DNA from: Ktedonobacteraceae bacterium
GTDB lineage: Bacteria > Chloroflexota > Ktedonobacteria > Ktedonobacterales > Ktedonobacteraceae
DNA: 64,000 bases
NCBI GenBank assembly: GCA_035653615.1
Contig: DASRBN010000025.1
Location: forward strand, 62,001 to 126,000
Reading direction: 5' to 3'
The notes beneath the pieces were generated by a model. It was not told where the DNA came from. It saw only the letters and a list, made by a program, of their open reading frames with translations, and ran no database searches. Shown piece by piece: positions 24,428 to 33,361 of the stretch. The position numbers and the translations under genes were made by a program. Numbering within the stretch: the first letter of the stretch is position 1; each line of letters opens with the position of its first letter.

Positions 24428-25438
24428 ATGACCACAACCAAAAGACGAACCGGGCCAGATATTTCTCCCCAGTTTGATGCCGTATCCCATCCTGTGCGCA
24501 ATCCAGGCATACCGCTGGATATGGACTGGGTGCGCCAGGCGCGCGTTAATCGCAGCGCGGTCGAGCGGCGAGCAGCAACCATACCTACACGGCGCACAGT
24601 CAAGAAAGAGTGGCAGGCGGCGTGGTTATTGAGAGCAATCACCTGCATTGATCTCACTACGCTGGCAGGCGACGATACGCCTGGCAATGTCCTGCGCCTC
24701 TGCGCCAAGGCCCGTCATCCTGTGCGCCAGGAAATATTGGATGCGCTGGGAGCAGGGGATCTCGACCTGAAAGTTGGGGCAGTCTGTGTCTATCATAACC
24801 TCGTTCCGGTATCGGTCGAGGCGCTGCGTGGCTCTGATATTCCCGTGGCCGCCGTCTCGACGGGCTTTCCCGCCGGCCAAATCGCGTTTGAGCAGAAGCT
24901 CGAGGAGATAAATACATCGGTTAAGGCCGGGGCCAGGGAGATCGATATCGTCATTTCGCGCGCCCACGTTTTGACCGGCAACTGGCAGGCGCTGTATGAC
25001 GAAGTGCGTGCCTTCCGCGCTGCTTGCGGTGAAGCCCATATGAAAACCATCCTTGCCACGCACGAACTCGCCACGTTGCGCAATGTCGATATGGCGAGCC
25101 TCGTCTGCATGATGGCTGGAGCCGATTTCATCAAAACCTCTACCGGTAAAGAGGCTGTTAATGCCACGCTTCCCGTTGGAGTGGTCATGGTGCGTGCCAT
25201 TCGCGATTATTTTGAGCGCACGGGCTATAAAGTTGGCTTCAAACCGGCAGGCGGTATTCGCAGCGCCAAATCTTCGCTCGACTGGCTGATCTTAATGAAA
25301 GAAGAATTGGGCAACGAATGGCTGAGCAACAGGTTGTTCCGCATTGGTGCCAGCGGTTTGCTTGCCGATATTGAGCGCCAGCTCTCGTACTTCGTCACCG
25401 GCCACTATGCCGCGGCCCATCACAATCCGATGGCTTGA
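24428..25438 (+). CDS. deoC: Deoxyribose-phosphate aldolase
   Basis: 336 aa. It splits 2-deoxyribose 5-phosphate into glyceraldehyde 3-phosphate and acetaldehyde in nucleoside breakdown. Active-site pieces are seen: CVYHNLVPV, AGAREIDIVISR, MKTILATHEL, the Schiff-base lysine in DFIKTSTGKE, and GFKPAGGIRS. The ~80-residue N-terminal extension makes it longer than the ~250-residue E. coli form and similar to the animal and actinobacterial long type. The stop is 13 nt before the ALDH gene, and the acetaldehyde product is a natural ALDH substrate. Confidence 0.93.
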   Translation: MTTTKRRTGPDISPQFDAVSHPVRNPGIPLDMDWVRQARVNRSAVERRAATIPTRRTVKKEWQAAWLLRAITCIDLTTLAGDDTPGNVLRLCAKARHPVRQEILDALGAGDLDLKVGAVCVYHNLVPVSVEALRGSDIPVAAVSTGFPAGQIAFEQKLEEINTSVKAGAREIDIVISRAHVLTGNWQALYDEVRAFRAACGEAHMKTILATHELATLRNVDMASLVCMMAGADFIKTSTGKEAVNATLPVGVVMVRAIRDYFERTGYKVGFKPAGGIRSAKSSLDWLILMKEELGNEWLSNRLFRIGASGLLADIERQLSYFVTGHYAAAHHNPMA

Positions 25439-25451
25439 GAGGAGCGACGGT

Positions 25452-27917
25452 ATGAACGTCATGGAGATCTTCAACACAATGGAATATGGCCCTGCTCCCG
25501 AAGCTGCCGCTCCCGGATTGACATGGATTTCGGCGCACGAACCGTTCGAGTTGTTTATAAACAATTCGTGGGTCAAACCGGCCAGCGGACAGTATATGGA
25601 AAGCATCAATCCTGCCACTGGTAAGCTGCTCGCGCAAATCGCCTCAGCCAATAGTGCCGATGTCGATGCGGCAGTAGCAGCCGCTCGCGCCGCCTTTGAA
25701 AGCTGGGGCAGAACTCCTGGCCATGTGCGCGCCCGGTATCTCTATGCTATCGCGCGTCACATTCAAAAGCACTCGCGCCTGCTGGCCGTGCTGGAATCGC
25801 TTGACAATGGCAAGCCTATTCGCGAGACGCGCGATATCGATATCCCGCTCGTCGCCCGCCATTTCTACTATCATGCTGGCTGGGCGCAGCTCATGGCCTC
25901 GGAGCTTCCCAATTACGAGCCGGTAGGTGTCGTCGGCCAGATCATCCCCTGGAATTTCCCCTTGCTCATGCTGGCCTGGAAAATAGCTCCCGCGCTCGCC
26001 ATGGGCAATACGGTTGTCCTGAAACCGGCGCGGTATACCTCGCTGACCGCCCTGAAATTTGCTGAAATCATCCAGGAGATAGGTTTGCCACCGGGAGTCA
26101 TCAACATCGTAACCGGTGAGGCATCGCGGGTTGGTGAGGCGCTGGTGCGCCATCCCGATGTGAATAAGATTGCCTTTACCGGTTCGACTGATGTGGGCCG
26201 CAGCATCCGCCGGGCTACGGCAGGCTCTGGCAAAAAACTCTCGCTTGAACTGGGTGGCAAATCGCCTTTCATCGTCTTCGATGACGCTGACCTGGATAGC
26301 GTTGTCGAAGGCGTCGTTGATGCCATCTGGTTCAACCAGGGCCAGGTATGCTGCGCCGGTTCGCGCCTGCTCGTGCAGGAAGATATCGCTGATCGCCTGG
26401 TCGAAAAACTGCGCCTGCGTATGGAACACCTGCGCATCGGCGATCCCCTGGACAAAGCAGTGGATATTGGGGCAATCGTCTCCCCAGGCCAGTTGAAAGA
26501 GATTCAGCGCCTGGTCAATCAGGGCGTTGAAGAGGGAGCGGTGATGTGGCAGCCATCGTGGGCCTGTCCGAGTGAGGGCTACTTCTTCCCGCCTACCCTC
26601 TTCACCAATGTCTCCCCGGCCACAACCATCGCGCAGGTCGAAATCTTCGGCCCTGTCCTGGTCTCCATGACCTTTCGCACGCCTAACGAAGCGGTCGAAC
26701 TGGCGAACAACACACGCTATGGACTGGCGGCCAGCGTCTGGAGCGAGAATATCAATCTTGCCCTCGACGTTGCTCCCAAACTCAAAGCCGGAAGTGTCTG
26801 GATCAACTGTACCAACCTCTTCGATGCCTCAAGTGGCTTTGGCGGCTACCGCGAAAGTGGTTTTGGTCGCGAAGGTGGCAAAGAGGGCCTCTACGAATAC
26901 GTGCGTCCGAAATGGGAATCATCTTCATCCATATCCAACCACGAATTTCCTATAGCTGTAGAATCGTCGTCTTCTAATGGTTCCAGGCAAATAGTGGATG
27001 AAGATAATGAGGAGCCGCGTAGGGAAGAGATTGAGGTCGATGCGGGCAATGGTTATCATCCGGTAATGCCATCGATTGATCGCACGCCGAAGATGTTCAT
27101 CGGCGGCAAGCAGGTGCGACCGGATTCTGGTTATAGCCGGGATGTTTTTAATCCAGAGGGGCAGATGGTGGGGCAGGTGGGCGAAGGCAATCGGAAAGAT
27201 ATCCGTAACGCGGTCGAGGCGGCACATGCCGCTGCCGGTTGGGCTGTTGGAACGACGCATAACCGCGCGCAGATACTCTACTACATCGCCGAGAACCTGG
27301 CGGTACGCGAAGAGGAATTCGCGCGGCGCATTGTGCAGCAAACGGGCCGTTCTTACTCGGATGCGCTTTCAGAAGTTGAAGCCAGCATCTCGCGCCTCTT
27401 CAGCTATGCCGCCTGGACGGATAAGTTTGAGGGCTTTGTGCATCGTCCACCGATACGTGGAGCGGTACTGGCTATGCCCGAACCCATTGGCGTCATCGGT
27501 ATTGCCTGCCCCGAAGCGTTCCCGTTGCTCGGCTTTGTATCATTAGTAGCGCCGGCAATCGCTATGGGCAATACGATTGTGGTTGTGCCGTCACAAACGT
27601 CGCCTTTAAGTGCCACCGATTTCTACCAGGTGCTGGAAACCTCTGATCTTCCCAATGGAGTCGTAAATATCGTGACGGGTGATCGCGATACGCTCAGCCA
27701 GGTGCTGGCCGATCATGACGATGTAGACTCTATGTGGTACTTCGGCCCATCCGAGGGCTGCAAACGAGTTGAACTGGCATCGGCGGGCAATATGAAGCGC
27801 ACCTGGGTCAATTATGGTCACCCTCGTAACTGGTTGGACCCTGTTCAGGGCGAGGGCGAAGAGTTCCTACACGAGGCCACCCAGGTGAAGAATATCTGGA
27901 TACCGTATGGGGAGTAG
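25452..27917 (+). CDS. Two-domain aldehyde dehydrogenase, ALDH16-like
   Basis: 821 aa from the ATG at 25452 (ribosome site GAGGAGCGACGG); the frame extends upstream inside deoC but no start is supported there. Domain 1 (about 20-490) is a complete ALDH with IIPWNFPLLMLAWKIAPAL, FTGSTDVGRSI, the base glutamate in LELGGKSPF and the nucleophile in QVCCAGSRL. An acidic linker (about 495-540) leads to domain 2 (about 550-821), a second ALDH fold (FNPEGQMVGQVGEG, GVIGIACPEAFPLLGF) that stops early and has no catalytic Cys or Glu. This arrangement is known from ALDH16, whose C-terminal domain is non-catalytic. With deoC upstream, acetaldehyde from deoxyribose phosphate is the likely substrate. Confidence 0.9.
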   Translation: MNVMEIFNTMEYGPAPEAAAPGLTWISAHEPFELFINNSWVKPASGQYMESINPATGKLLAQIASANSADVDAAVAAARAAFESWGRTPGHVRARYLYAIARHIQKHSRLLAVLESLDNGKPIRETRDIDIPLVARHFYYHAGWAQLMASELPNYEPVGVVGQIIPWNFPLLMLAWKIAPALAMGNTVVLKPARYTSLTALKFAEIIQEIGLPPGVINIVTGEASRVGEALVRHPDVNKIAFTGSTDVGRSIRRATAGSGKKLSLELGGKSPFIVFDDADLDSVVEGVVDAIWFNQGQVCCAGSRLLVQEDIADRLVEKLRLRMEHLRIGDPLDKAVDIGAIVSPGQLKEIQRLVNQGVEEGAVMWQPSWACPSEGYFFPPTLFTNVSPATTIAQVEIFGPVLVSMTFRTPNEAVELANNTRYGLAASVWSENINLALDVAPKLKAGSVWINCTNLFDASSGFGGYRESGFGREGGKEGLYEYVRPKWESSSSISNHEFPIAVESSSSNGSRQIVDEDNEEPRREEIEVDAGNGYHPVMPSIDRTPKMFIGGKQVRPDSGYSRDVFNPEGQMVGQVGEGNRKDIRNAVEAAHAAAGWAVGTTHNRAQILYYIAENLAVREEEFARRIVQQTGRSYSDALSEVEASISRLFSYAAWTDKFEGFVHRPPIRGAVLAMPEPIGVIGIACPEAFPLLGFVSLVAPAIAMGNTIVVVPSQTSPLSATDFYQVLETSDLPNGVVNIVTGDRDTLSQVLADHDDVDSMWYFGPSEGCKRVELASAGNMKRTWVNYGHPRNWLDPVQGEGEEFLHEATQVKNIWIPYGE

Positions 27918-27956
27918 TCCAGGCGCAAACCGGACAGCAAATCGCGGCGAAAAGGA

Positions 27957-27988
27957 ATCTGTAGGGACCAGTCGCTGTCCCTACAGAT
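27957..27988. repeat. Inverted repeat with GTAGGGAC/GTCCCTAC arms
   Basis: Perfect 12-base arms (ATCTGTAGGGAC and complement) with an 8-nt loop, between the ALDH gene and the convergent phosphorylase gene. No T-run follows. Related arms occur at 4851-4870 and 50384-50411, suggesting a dispersed REP-like repeat that may also stop transcripts. Confidence 0.6.
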
Positions 27989-28029
27989 CTTCTGAGCCAG
28001 GTTCTCAATGCCATCTGAATTGCTGTACT

Positions 28030-30582
28030 TTATGCCCAGCGCACCAGTCCCATCTCATGCTTGCCGCCGAGGGCCGGATGGTTTGGCAGCACGCGGATAC
28101 CGTAGGCAATGCTGCCACTTTCGGGCGGCTGCAGGCGCAGGTCAAAGCGGTAGGAGCCGTCCAGTTCCTGCTTGGTGTATTGCATTGGTAACGTATGCTG
28201 GATTGGAAGCTGCTCGTCGTTAGCATCGCCATAGACCAGCTCGACGCTTAAATCCTGGGGGCGCAGTCCATCACCGCGCACCCATGCGCGTACATCGATG
28301 CCCTCGCCGAGGCTCAACTGCCCATCGCGCTGCCCATCAGCATACACTTCCAGGCTCTGCCAGCTCTTCCTTATCTTGTCTTTCCATGCTGCCAGGACAC
28401 GCGCCCGTTCGTAATTGTCCTGTGCAATGGCTATGCCCCGCTGGATTTCTGGCACATAGAAACGGGTGGTATACTCTTTCACCATCCGTTTCATACTGAA
28501 CTGCGGAGCGCAAGTGCGAATAGCCTCTTTCATAAAGGCAATCCAGCGGTGCGGGATGCCGTCTGACCCGCAATCATAATAGGTTGGGACAATCTCTTCT
28601 TCAAGCAACCGGTAGAGTGAAAGGCTATCCGCCTCGGCCTGCACGTTTGTATCGTGATACTCCCGTTCCTCGCCGATGGCCCAACCGTTCTTGCCATTAT
28701 AGCCCTCGGCCCACCAGCCATCGAGAATACTGCAATTGGGCTGTCCGTTCAACGCAGCCTTTTGACCGCTTGTGCCACTTGCCTCGTGCGGGCGGATGGG
28801 ATTGTTCAGCCAGAGGTCTGTGCCTGAAACCAGGTAGCGCGCCATGTCGATATCATAGTTTTCCAGGAATATGATCTTGCCGCGCAATGCATCGCTGCGC
28901 GAGAAGCGATAGACCTGTTCGATCAGCGCTTTGCCAGGTTCATCGGCGGGATGTGCCTTGCCCGCGAAGATAATTTGTACCGGGCGTTGAGGGTTGTTCA
29001 CAATGCGATTCAGTCGATCAAAGTCACGGAAGATCAGTGTGGCGCGCTTATAGGTAGCGAAACGTCGTGCAAAGCCAATGATGAGCGCATCTTTGTTCAG
29101 CATGCGTTCAATCTCGGCAATCTGGACCGATCCCTCACCCAGTCGTAGGTGTTGATCTCTCAAATGGCGGCGAGCATACGCAATAAGGGCCTCTTTTCTC
29201 TCCAAATGAACATTCCAGAGTTTTTCGTCGGGAATCTCATCGATGCGGTTCCATAAATCGGGATCATCCACGTGATTCTCCCAATCCTCACCGAGGTAGC
29301 GTTTGAACAGGTCGTTCATCTGCGGAGAAATCCAGGAAGGGGTATGAATGCCGTTCGTGATGTAGTCAATCGGTACCTCGTCGGGATCGATTCCAGGCCA
29401 CAAAAACTGCCACATCTTACGCGAAACATCCCCATGCAGGCGGCTCACGCCATTATGGTCGCCCGTTAAGCGCAGCGCCAGCACCGTCATACTGAAGGTT
29501 GGGCCCCAGCCATGATCCTCGCGTGCAATCTCCATGAATTGCTCGCGATTGAGTCCAAGTTGTCCCCAGTAGGAGCCAAAGTACTTGTCAATAAGATCGT
29601 AACTGAAGGTGTCATTGCCGGCGGGTACCGGGGTATGTGTCGTGAAGAGCGAATTTGCCGCAACCGCTTCTCTTGCCTCATTAAATTTCAATCCGGCAGC
29701 AACCAGTTCGCGGCAGCGTTCCAGATTCAAAAAGGCCGCGTGTCCCTCATTAAGATGCCACGCGGCAGGTGAAATGCCTAAAGCGCGCAGGGCGCGCACG
29801 CCACCGATGCCCAGTACGATCTCCTGCGAGATACGCATCTCGCGATCTCCACCGTAGAGGCGGGCGGAAAGTTCGCGGTCATGCGGAGCGTTGGGGGGAA
29901 CATCCGTGTCCATGAGGTACAGCGGGATGCGCCCAACCTGTAACTTCCACACTTTGGCATGAATACGGCGTCCCGGCAGGTCGACGCTGATCATGACCTC
30001 GTTGCCATCAGGTCCAAGGGCGGGGGTAGCGGGCGCCTCTGAAAAATGCAGCTTGTCATAAAAGGCCTCCTGCACTCCCTCGCGGGTCACTGCCTGGCGG
30101 AAGTAGCCCTGAGGATAGAGAAAGCCTACGCCGACGAAAGGCAGACCGAGGTCGCTGGCCTCTTTGCAATGATCTCCTGAGAGGATGCCCAGGCCACCGG
30201 AATAGATAGGCAAGGATTCATGTAATCCGAACTCTGCCGAAAAATAGGCGATTGTTTGATCTGCATATTCGGGATAAGTCTGTGAGAACCACGTTTCCTC
30301 GGCCCGCGGATGCATATAGCGGTCGAAGTCCTCCAGGACGCTGTCGTAATGTTCCAGGTATACCTTGTCTTCAGCGGCCTGTTCCAGCAGCCGCGGGTCC
30401 AATTCGCTCAGGAAATGAACGGGATTATGCCCGACCTTTTCCCACAAATCAGGGTCTAGTTTTCTATAAAGGGCACGCGCCTCTGGATGCCAGCTCCACC
30501 ATAGATTGTAAGCCAGCTCATACAGTCGGCTAATGCGCGAAGGCATGATGGGAAAGACCGTCATGCGGCCAAATACTTTCAC
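28030..30582 (-). CDS. glgP: Alpha-glucan (glycogen) phosphorylase
   Basis: 850 aa GT35 enzyme that releases glucose 1-phosphate from alpha-1,4-glucans using pyridoxal phosphate. Seen: AYFSAEFGLHESLPIYSGGLG near residue 95, AWHLNEGHAAFL near 245, YITNGIHTPSW near 390, YNMK-equivalent PLP lysine in GTSGQKAALNG near 610, and LDGWWAEGYNG. The overall pattern fits the TIGR02094 (short alpha-glucan phosphorylase) branch, not the E. coli MalP/GlgP branch. A near-consensus promoter stands at 30619-30647. The gene is monocistronic. Confidence 0.93.
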   Translation of the reverse strand: MKVFGRMTVFPIMPSRISRLYELAYNLWWSWHPEARALYRKLDPDLWEKVGHNPVHFLSELDPRLLEQAAEDKVYLEHYDSVLEDFDRYMHPRAEETWFSQTYPEYADQTIAYFSAEFGLHESLPIYSGGLGILSGDHCKEASDLGLPFVGVGFLYPQGYFRQAVTREGVQEAFYDKLHFSEAPATPALGPDGNEVMISVDLPGRRIHAKVWKLQVGRIPLYLMDTDVPPNAPHDRELSARLYGGDREMRISQEIVLGIGGVRALRALGISPAAWHLNEGHAAFLNLERCRELVAAGLKFNEAREAVAANSLFTTHTPVPAGNDTFSYDLIDKYFGSYWGQLGLNREQFMEIAREDHGWGPTFSMTVLALRLTGDHNGVSRLHGDVSRKMWQFLWPGIDPDEVPIDYITNGIHTPSWISPQMNDLFKRYLGEDWENHVDDPDLWNRIDEIPDEKLWNVHLERKEALIAYARRHLRDQHLRLGEGSVQIAEIERMLNKDALIIGFARRFATYKRATLIFRDFDRLNRIVNNPQRPVQIIFAGKAHPADEPGKALIEQVYRFSRSDALRGKIIFLENYDIDMARYLVSGTDLWLNNPIRPHEASGTSGQKAALNGQPNCSILDGWWAEGYNGKNGWAIGEEREYHDTNVQAEADSLSLYRLLEEEIVPTYYDCGSDGIPHRWIAFMKEAIRTCAPQFSMKRMVKEYTTRFYVPEIQRGIAIAQDNYERARVLAAWKDKIRKSWQSLEVYADGQRDGQLSLGEGIDVRAWVRGDGLRPQDLSVELVYGDANDEQLPIQHTLPMQYTKQELDGSYRFDLRLQPPESGSIAYGIRVLPNHPALGGKHEMGLVRWA

Positions 30583-30618
30583 GGATAAAGGTTCCTTTCT
30601 GTGATGTCTACTAAAACA

Positions 30619-30647
30619 AGTATATAATTTGGGGAAAGTCAGGTCAA
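30619..30647 (-). promoter_or_regulatory. Sigma-70 promoter of glgP
   Basis: On the minus strand TTGACC and TATACT are separated by exactly 17 nt. The -10 box lies about 37 nt before the phosphorylase ATG, leaving a short leader. Confidence 0.75.
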
Positions 30648-30696
30648 TTCGATGGCGAACAAAATGGTATCCCCATTTCTTTGTCTTTCACAATGA

Positions 30697-30725
30697 TTGC
30701 TTTCAGGCAGCATTTCCTCTATACT
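30697..30725 (+). promoter_or_regulatory. Sigma-70 promoter of the 188-aa membrane protein gene
   Basis: TTGCTT and TATACT with a 17-nt spacer, about 50 nt before the GTG start. Confidence 0.6.
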
Positions 30726-30775
30726 GGCTCCAGGTGAGTCGGGCAGGTATCACGAATTGCTGAGGAGAAAACAAC

Positions 30776-31342
30776 GTGGCAGGCTATAGAAGAAACACCC
30801 GGGGCCGGCAGCTAACCAGGCTTGAGGAACTGACTACAAAAAAACGCCTGGTAAGTGGAATTGTAGGCGCCTTCTTGCTTGCGCTCGCGTTATTATGGCT
30901 GGCATGGATGATTTCAAACCGCTTTACAGGGGGAACAGGCATCTCGTTGCTCCCCATTCCTGGTCTGACTCAACCAACTCCTACCGTAGGTCAGATTGCA
31001 CCATTAACTGCCGCCGGAATTTCGTTAGGGACTCCTGCTTCGCCGCCCGCGCTCACTCAACAACAGGCGCTGTTGATGGCCGGAGAGCTTGAGCCGGACG
31101 CAGCCGCGAACGCGCAGAGAACGAGCGCCAGCTATGTCCTTTTGAGCTATGATGGGACAGGTACAGCAACACCGCAGCGGGCCATTACCAATCAACCCGC
31201 CTGGATGGTGCTGTACCAACAAATACCCCAACCATCTTCCGATCCCTCAGCCGACCCATCTCAGTCGCTCTCAAAACATTACGACCTCTACGTCTTCCTC
31301 GACGCGAATACCGGCCAGGAACTGCTGGCGATCCGTATTTGA
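30776..31342 (+). CDS. Single-span membrane protein of unknown function
   Basis: 188 aa starting with GTG (TGAGGAGAAA before it). A basic N-terminus of ~30 residues precedes one hydrophobic helix (about 33-53: VGAFLLALALLWLAWMIS), and the rest is a Pro/Thr/Gln-rich outside domain with a short conserved-looking patch (SYVLLSYDGTG, PAWMVLYQQIP, HYDLYVFLDANTGQELLAIRI). The last part resembles the strand of small PepSY-like domains. No family was recognised. Its TGA directly abuts the convergent stop codon of the response regulator gene (TGATCA). Confidence 0.65.
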   Translation: MAGYRRNTRGRQLTRLEELTTKKRLVSGIVGAFLLALALLWLAWMISNRFTGGTGISLLPIPGLTQPTPTVGQIAPLTAAGISLGTPASPPALTQQQALLMAGELEPDAAANAQRTSASYVLLSYDGTGTATPQRAITNQPAWMVLYQQIPQPSSDPSADPSQSLSKHYDLYVFLDANTGQELLAIRI

Positions 31343-32032
31343 TCAACTATCGTGCATCTTAATCCAACCGTGGCGCAGCGCGTGGACGACCGCCGCTGTA
31401 CGGTCGTTGACCGAGAGCTTTTTGAGGATCGAGGTAATATGATTTTTCACCGTTTGATCGCTAATCTTCAATGATTTGGCAATCTCTTTATTGCTGTTAC
31501 CGCGCGCAATATAGTCCAGGATTTCAACTTCGCGGCTCGACAGGGGAGAATAGAGGTCTTTTGTGGTCGGGTCTTCCTCTTCGACCGCCAGCTCGCGGAA
31601 CGACTTGAGTACGCGGCTGGCCAGCTGCGGCTTTGAAAGGACGTCATCATTAATCAAATATTCGCCCTGGCTGACACGCTTAACCGCGTCGGCGAGTTCT
31701 CCCGGCGTGATATTGCGCGCATAATAGGCAGCAGCGCCAACCTTGATGGATTGAAATAGCCGTTCCTCGTCTTCGGAGGGTGTAAGAATCATTACTGCTA
31801 CCTGTGGAGCAATATGACGCATTTGTCTGATGATCTCGAGCGGGTCCGTTGAAGTCAATCCGGCGTCGATCACGGCAACGTCGGGATTGCCCAGGCGGGC
31901 CATCTCAAGAACTTCGACGGCATCGGTAGATGTGCCAATGATTTCACAATTTCCCATGTTTTCGAGGGTATAACGAATACCTTCGCGAAACAGGGGCTGC
32001 TCATCAACGATGATTACTCGTATTGTGTCCAT
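31343..32032 (-). CDS. NarL/LuxR-type response regulator
   Basis: 229 aa. Receiver domain 1-125 keeps the acidic pair (Asp10, Glu11) and Asp56 (VIDAGL) for phosphorylation, and the switch Thr in MILTPSE, but the usual conserved Lys (..GYLLK..) is replaced by Arg (AYYARN). The C-terminal LuxR helix-turn-helix is LSSREVEILDYIARGNSNKEIAKSL with LSVNDRTAAVVHAL. No sensor kinase is adjacent. An 18-bp perfect palindrome lies about 145 nt before the start and may be an operator. Target genes are unknown. Confidence 0.9.
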   Translation of the reverse strand: MDTIRVIIVDEQPLFREGIRYTLENMGNCEIIGTSTDAVEVLEMARLGNPDVAVIDAGLTSTDPLEIIRQMRHIAPQVAVMILTPSEDEERLFQSIKVGAAAYYARNITPGELADAVKRVSQGEYLINDDVLSKPQLASRVLKSFRELAVEEEDPTTKDLYSPLSSREVEILDYIARGNSNKEIAKSLKISDQTVKNHITSILKKLSVNDRTAAVVHALRHGWIKMHDS

Positions 32033-32410
32033 TCAATTCCTCGTTCAGAGCAGCCGGAGCGGAGTTGGAGTCCTGCCACTGTACTGCCTCACTTCTATCA
32101 ATTGATTACGAAATAGAGAGAAAGTATGCACTCACTCCTCAAGAAGGCAGGGGGAGTGTCTCAGGTATACTCATAGCCTGTTCCATGGAACAGGTAAGTT
32201 ATAACCCGATCATTGGAACATTATACACGTTTAGCTCATGATGGACAATCGTGAGATAGCCCATATGGTTTATATGTCGGCATGTTTATGGATTGCACAA
32301 GAGCTTTTCCTGGCTGATGACAGCAAAGCCAGGAAAACTGAAGAGCAGGCGGAGCGACCGGCACACCTCAAATGACGTTGCGGCCGCTCCCGGCAATACG
32401 CTTAAGATGA
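32033..32410. other. Intergenic region with palindrome and stem-loop
   Basis: 378 bp between the regulator gene and mglA. It holds the 18-bp palindrome at 32177-32194 and an 11-bp stem-loop at 32305-32337 (TTTTCCTGGCT and complement) without T-run. I see no convincing gene; a 44-codon ATG frame at 32241 has no ribosome site and runs through the stem-loop. Confidence 0.5.
32177..32194. promoter_or_regulatory. 18-bp perfect palindrome, candidate operator
   Basis: CCTGTTCCATGGAACAGG is its own complement, with GTTC/GAAC half-sites. It stands upstream of the response regulator gene (minus strand). Palindromes of this size often bind a dimeric repressor. Half-sites are reminiscent of, but not equal to, Gram-positive LexA boxes (which are GAAC/GTTC in the opposite order). 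Confidence 0.55.
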
Positions 32411-32995
32411 CTAAATGCGCTCAAGGCGGCGCAGTGTAGAATTGATGCCCACTCGCAGGCACTCGATCACGCCCTTGCCGGTGACCGCAACGGACTCAAA
32501 ACTCGGCGCGTGATAGGTGTTGAGATACTGCTCCAGCACCGGAACAGGCAGGATATCCTGCAAGTCGCGTTTGTTCCATTGCATCACCAGGGGGAACTCC
32601 GTGATTTCCTTGTTCATGCGCCGGAGCTGCTCCTGAAGCTCGTTCCAGCACTCGATATTCTCTTGCAGCTTGCTGGCCTGGGAGTCGGCGACAAAAATCA
32701 CGCAATCGGCGCCTTTGAGAACAGAAATGCGTGTCTGCTGGTAGAGTATCTGACCTGGCACGGTGTAGAGTTGAAAGCGAATCTGGAAGCCGTGAACTTT
32801 GCCCAGTTCAAGGGGTAACAGATCAAAATACAAGGTTCGTTCGGTCTCTGTGTCAATCGAAACCATGTCACCTACATCTCTTGGATTAACCGCCTGGTGT
32901 ATATAGTGCAGATTCGTGGTTTTGCCACTCAAACCGATGCCATAATAGACTATCTTACAATTGATTTCTCGCTTCGCCATGTTGATCAGGGACAT
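32411..32995 (-). CDS. mglA: MglA-type small GTPase
   Basis: 194 aa Ras-like GTPase of the MglA group. Walker A is GIGLSGKTT near residue 19; TVPGQ (switch II, in place of D-x-x-G) and the base-specificity motif NKRD near 143 match MglA. In Myxococcus MglA sets cell polarity with the GAP MglB. No mglB (roadblock fold) is adjacent here. In Ktedonobacteria-like filamentous organisms the role could be in polarity or signalling (inference). Promoter not obvious. Confidence 0.88.
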   Translation of the reverse strand: MSLINMAKREINCKIVYYGIGLSGKTTNLHYIHQAVNPRDVGDMVSIDTETERTLYFDLLPLELGKVHGFQIRFQLYTVPGQILYQQTRISVLKGADCVIFVADSQASKLQENIECWNELQEQLRRMNKEITEFPLVMQWNKRDLQDILPVPVLEQYLNTYHAPSFESVAVTGKGVIECLRVGINSTLRRLERI

Positions 32996-33361
32996 AACTT
33001 ATTATTCTCCTACCCGCTCAAACGCGCCTCTTCCCAATAACGCCTGGGCTGAAATCTAAAGAAGAACAGTAGAGGTGATTCCTCTGAGGTCTCCTCTACT
33101 AGCACCAACTCTCCTACAATGGAACAGTATACTCTATTTCAAGGAAATGTCAACTTAGCTCTCAAGCGCCTTCACTACTTATCTCAGCAGCAAGCGAGCA
33201 CCCTTTCTCTTGCTACACGAATCAATTATAAACACCGGCACTTGCTTGTTTACAAATCTTGACTCCTATAGGACTTCTGGGCTATTGCACTGCTCTTGAC
33301 TGTCCGGTTGAGGCTGCCTATACTAGACTGAACGAGAAGTACGAGCATTTAGGAGTATGAT
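32996..33361. other. Divergent intergenic region
   Basis: 366 bp between mglA (minus) and the Gfo/Idh gene (plus). It holds a stem-loop at 33068-33100 (AGTAGAGG arms) and the strong promoter at 33296-33324. No gene is seen. Confidence 0.5.
33296..33324 (+). promoter_or_regulatory. Sigma-70 promoter of the Gfo/Idh gene
   Basis: TTGACT and TATACT separated by exactly 17 nt, about 37 nt before the ATG at 33362. Confidence 0.8.

Noticed and set aside
32305-32337. Stem-loop as terminator of mglA
   Set aside because: The 11-bp stem is perfect but no T-run follows on either strand, so I list it only as a structure in the intergenic region.
32241-32375. 44-codon plus-strand frame (MDNREIAHMVYMSACLW)
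   Set aside because: No ribosome site, and the frame runs through an 11-bp stem-loop; I could not support it as a gene.
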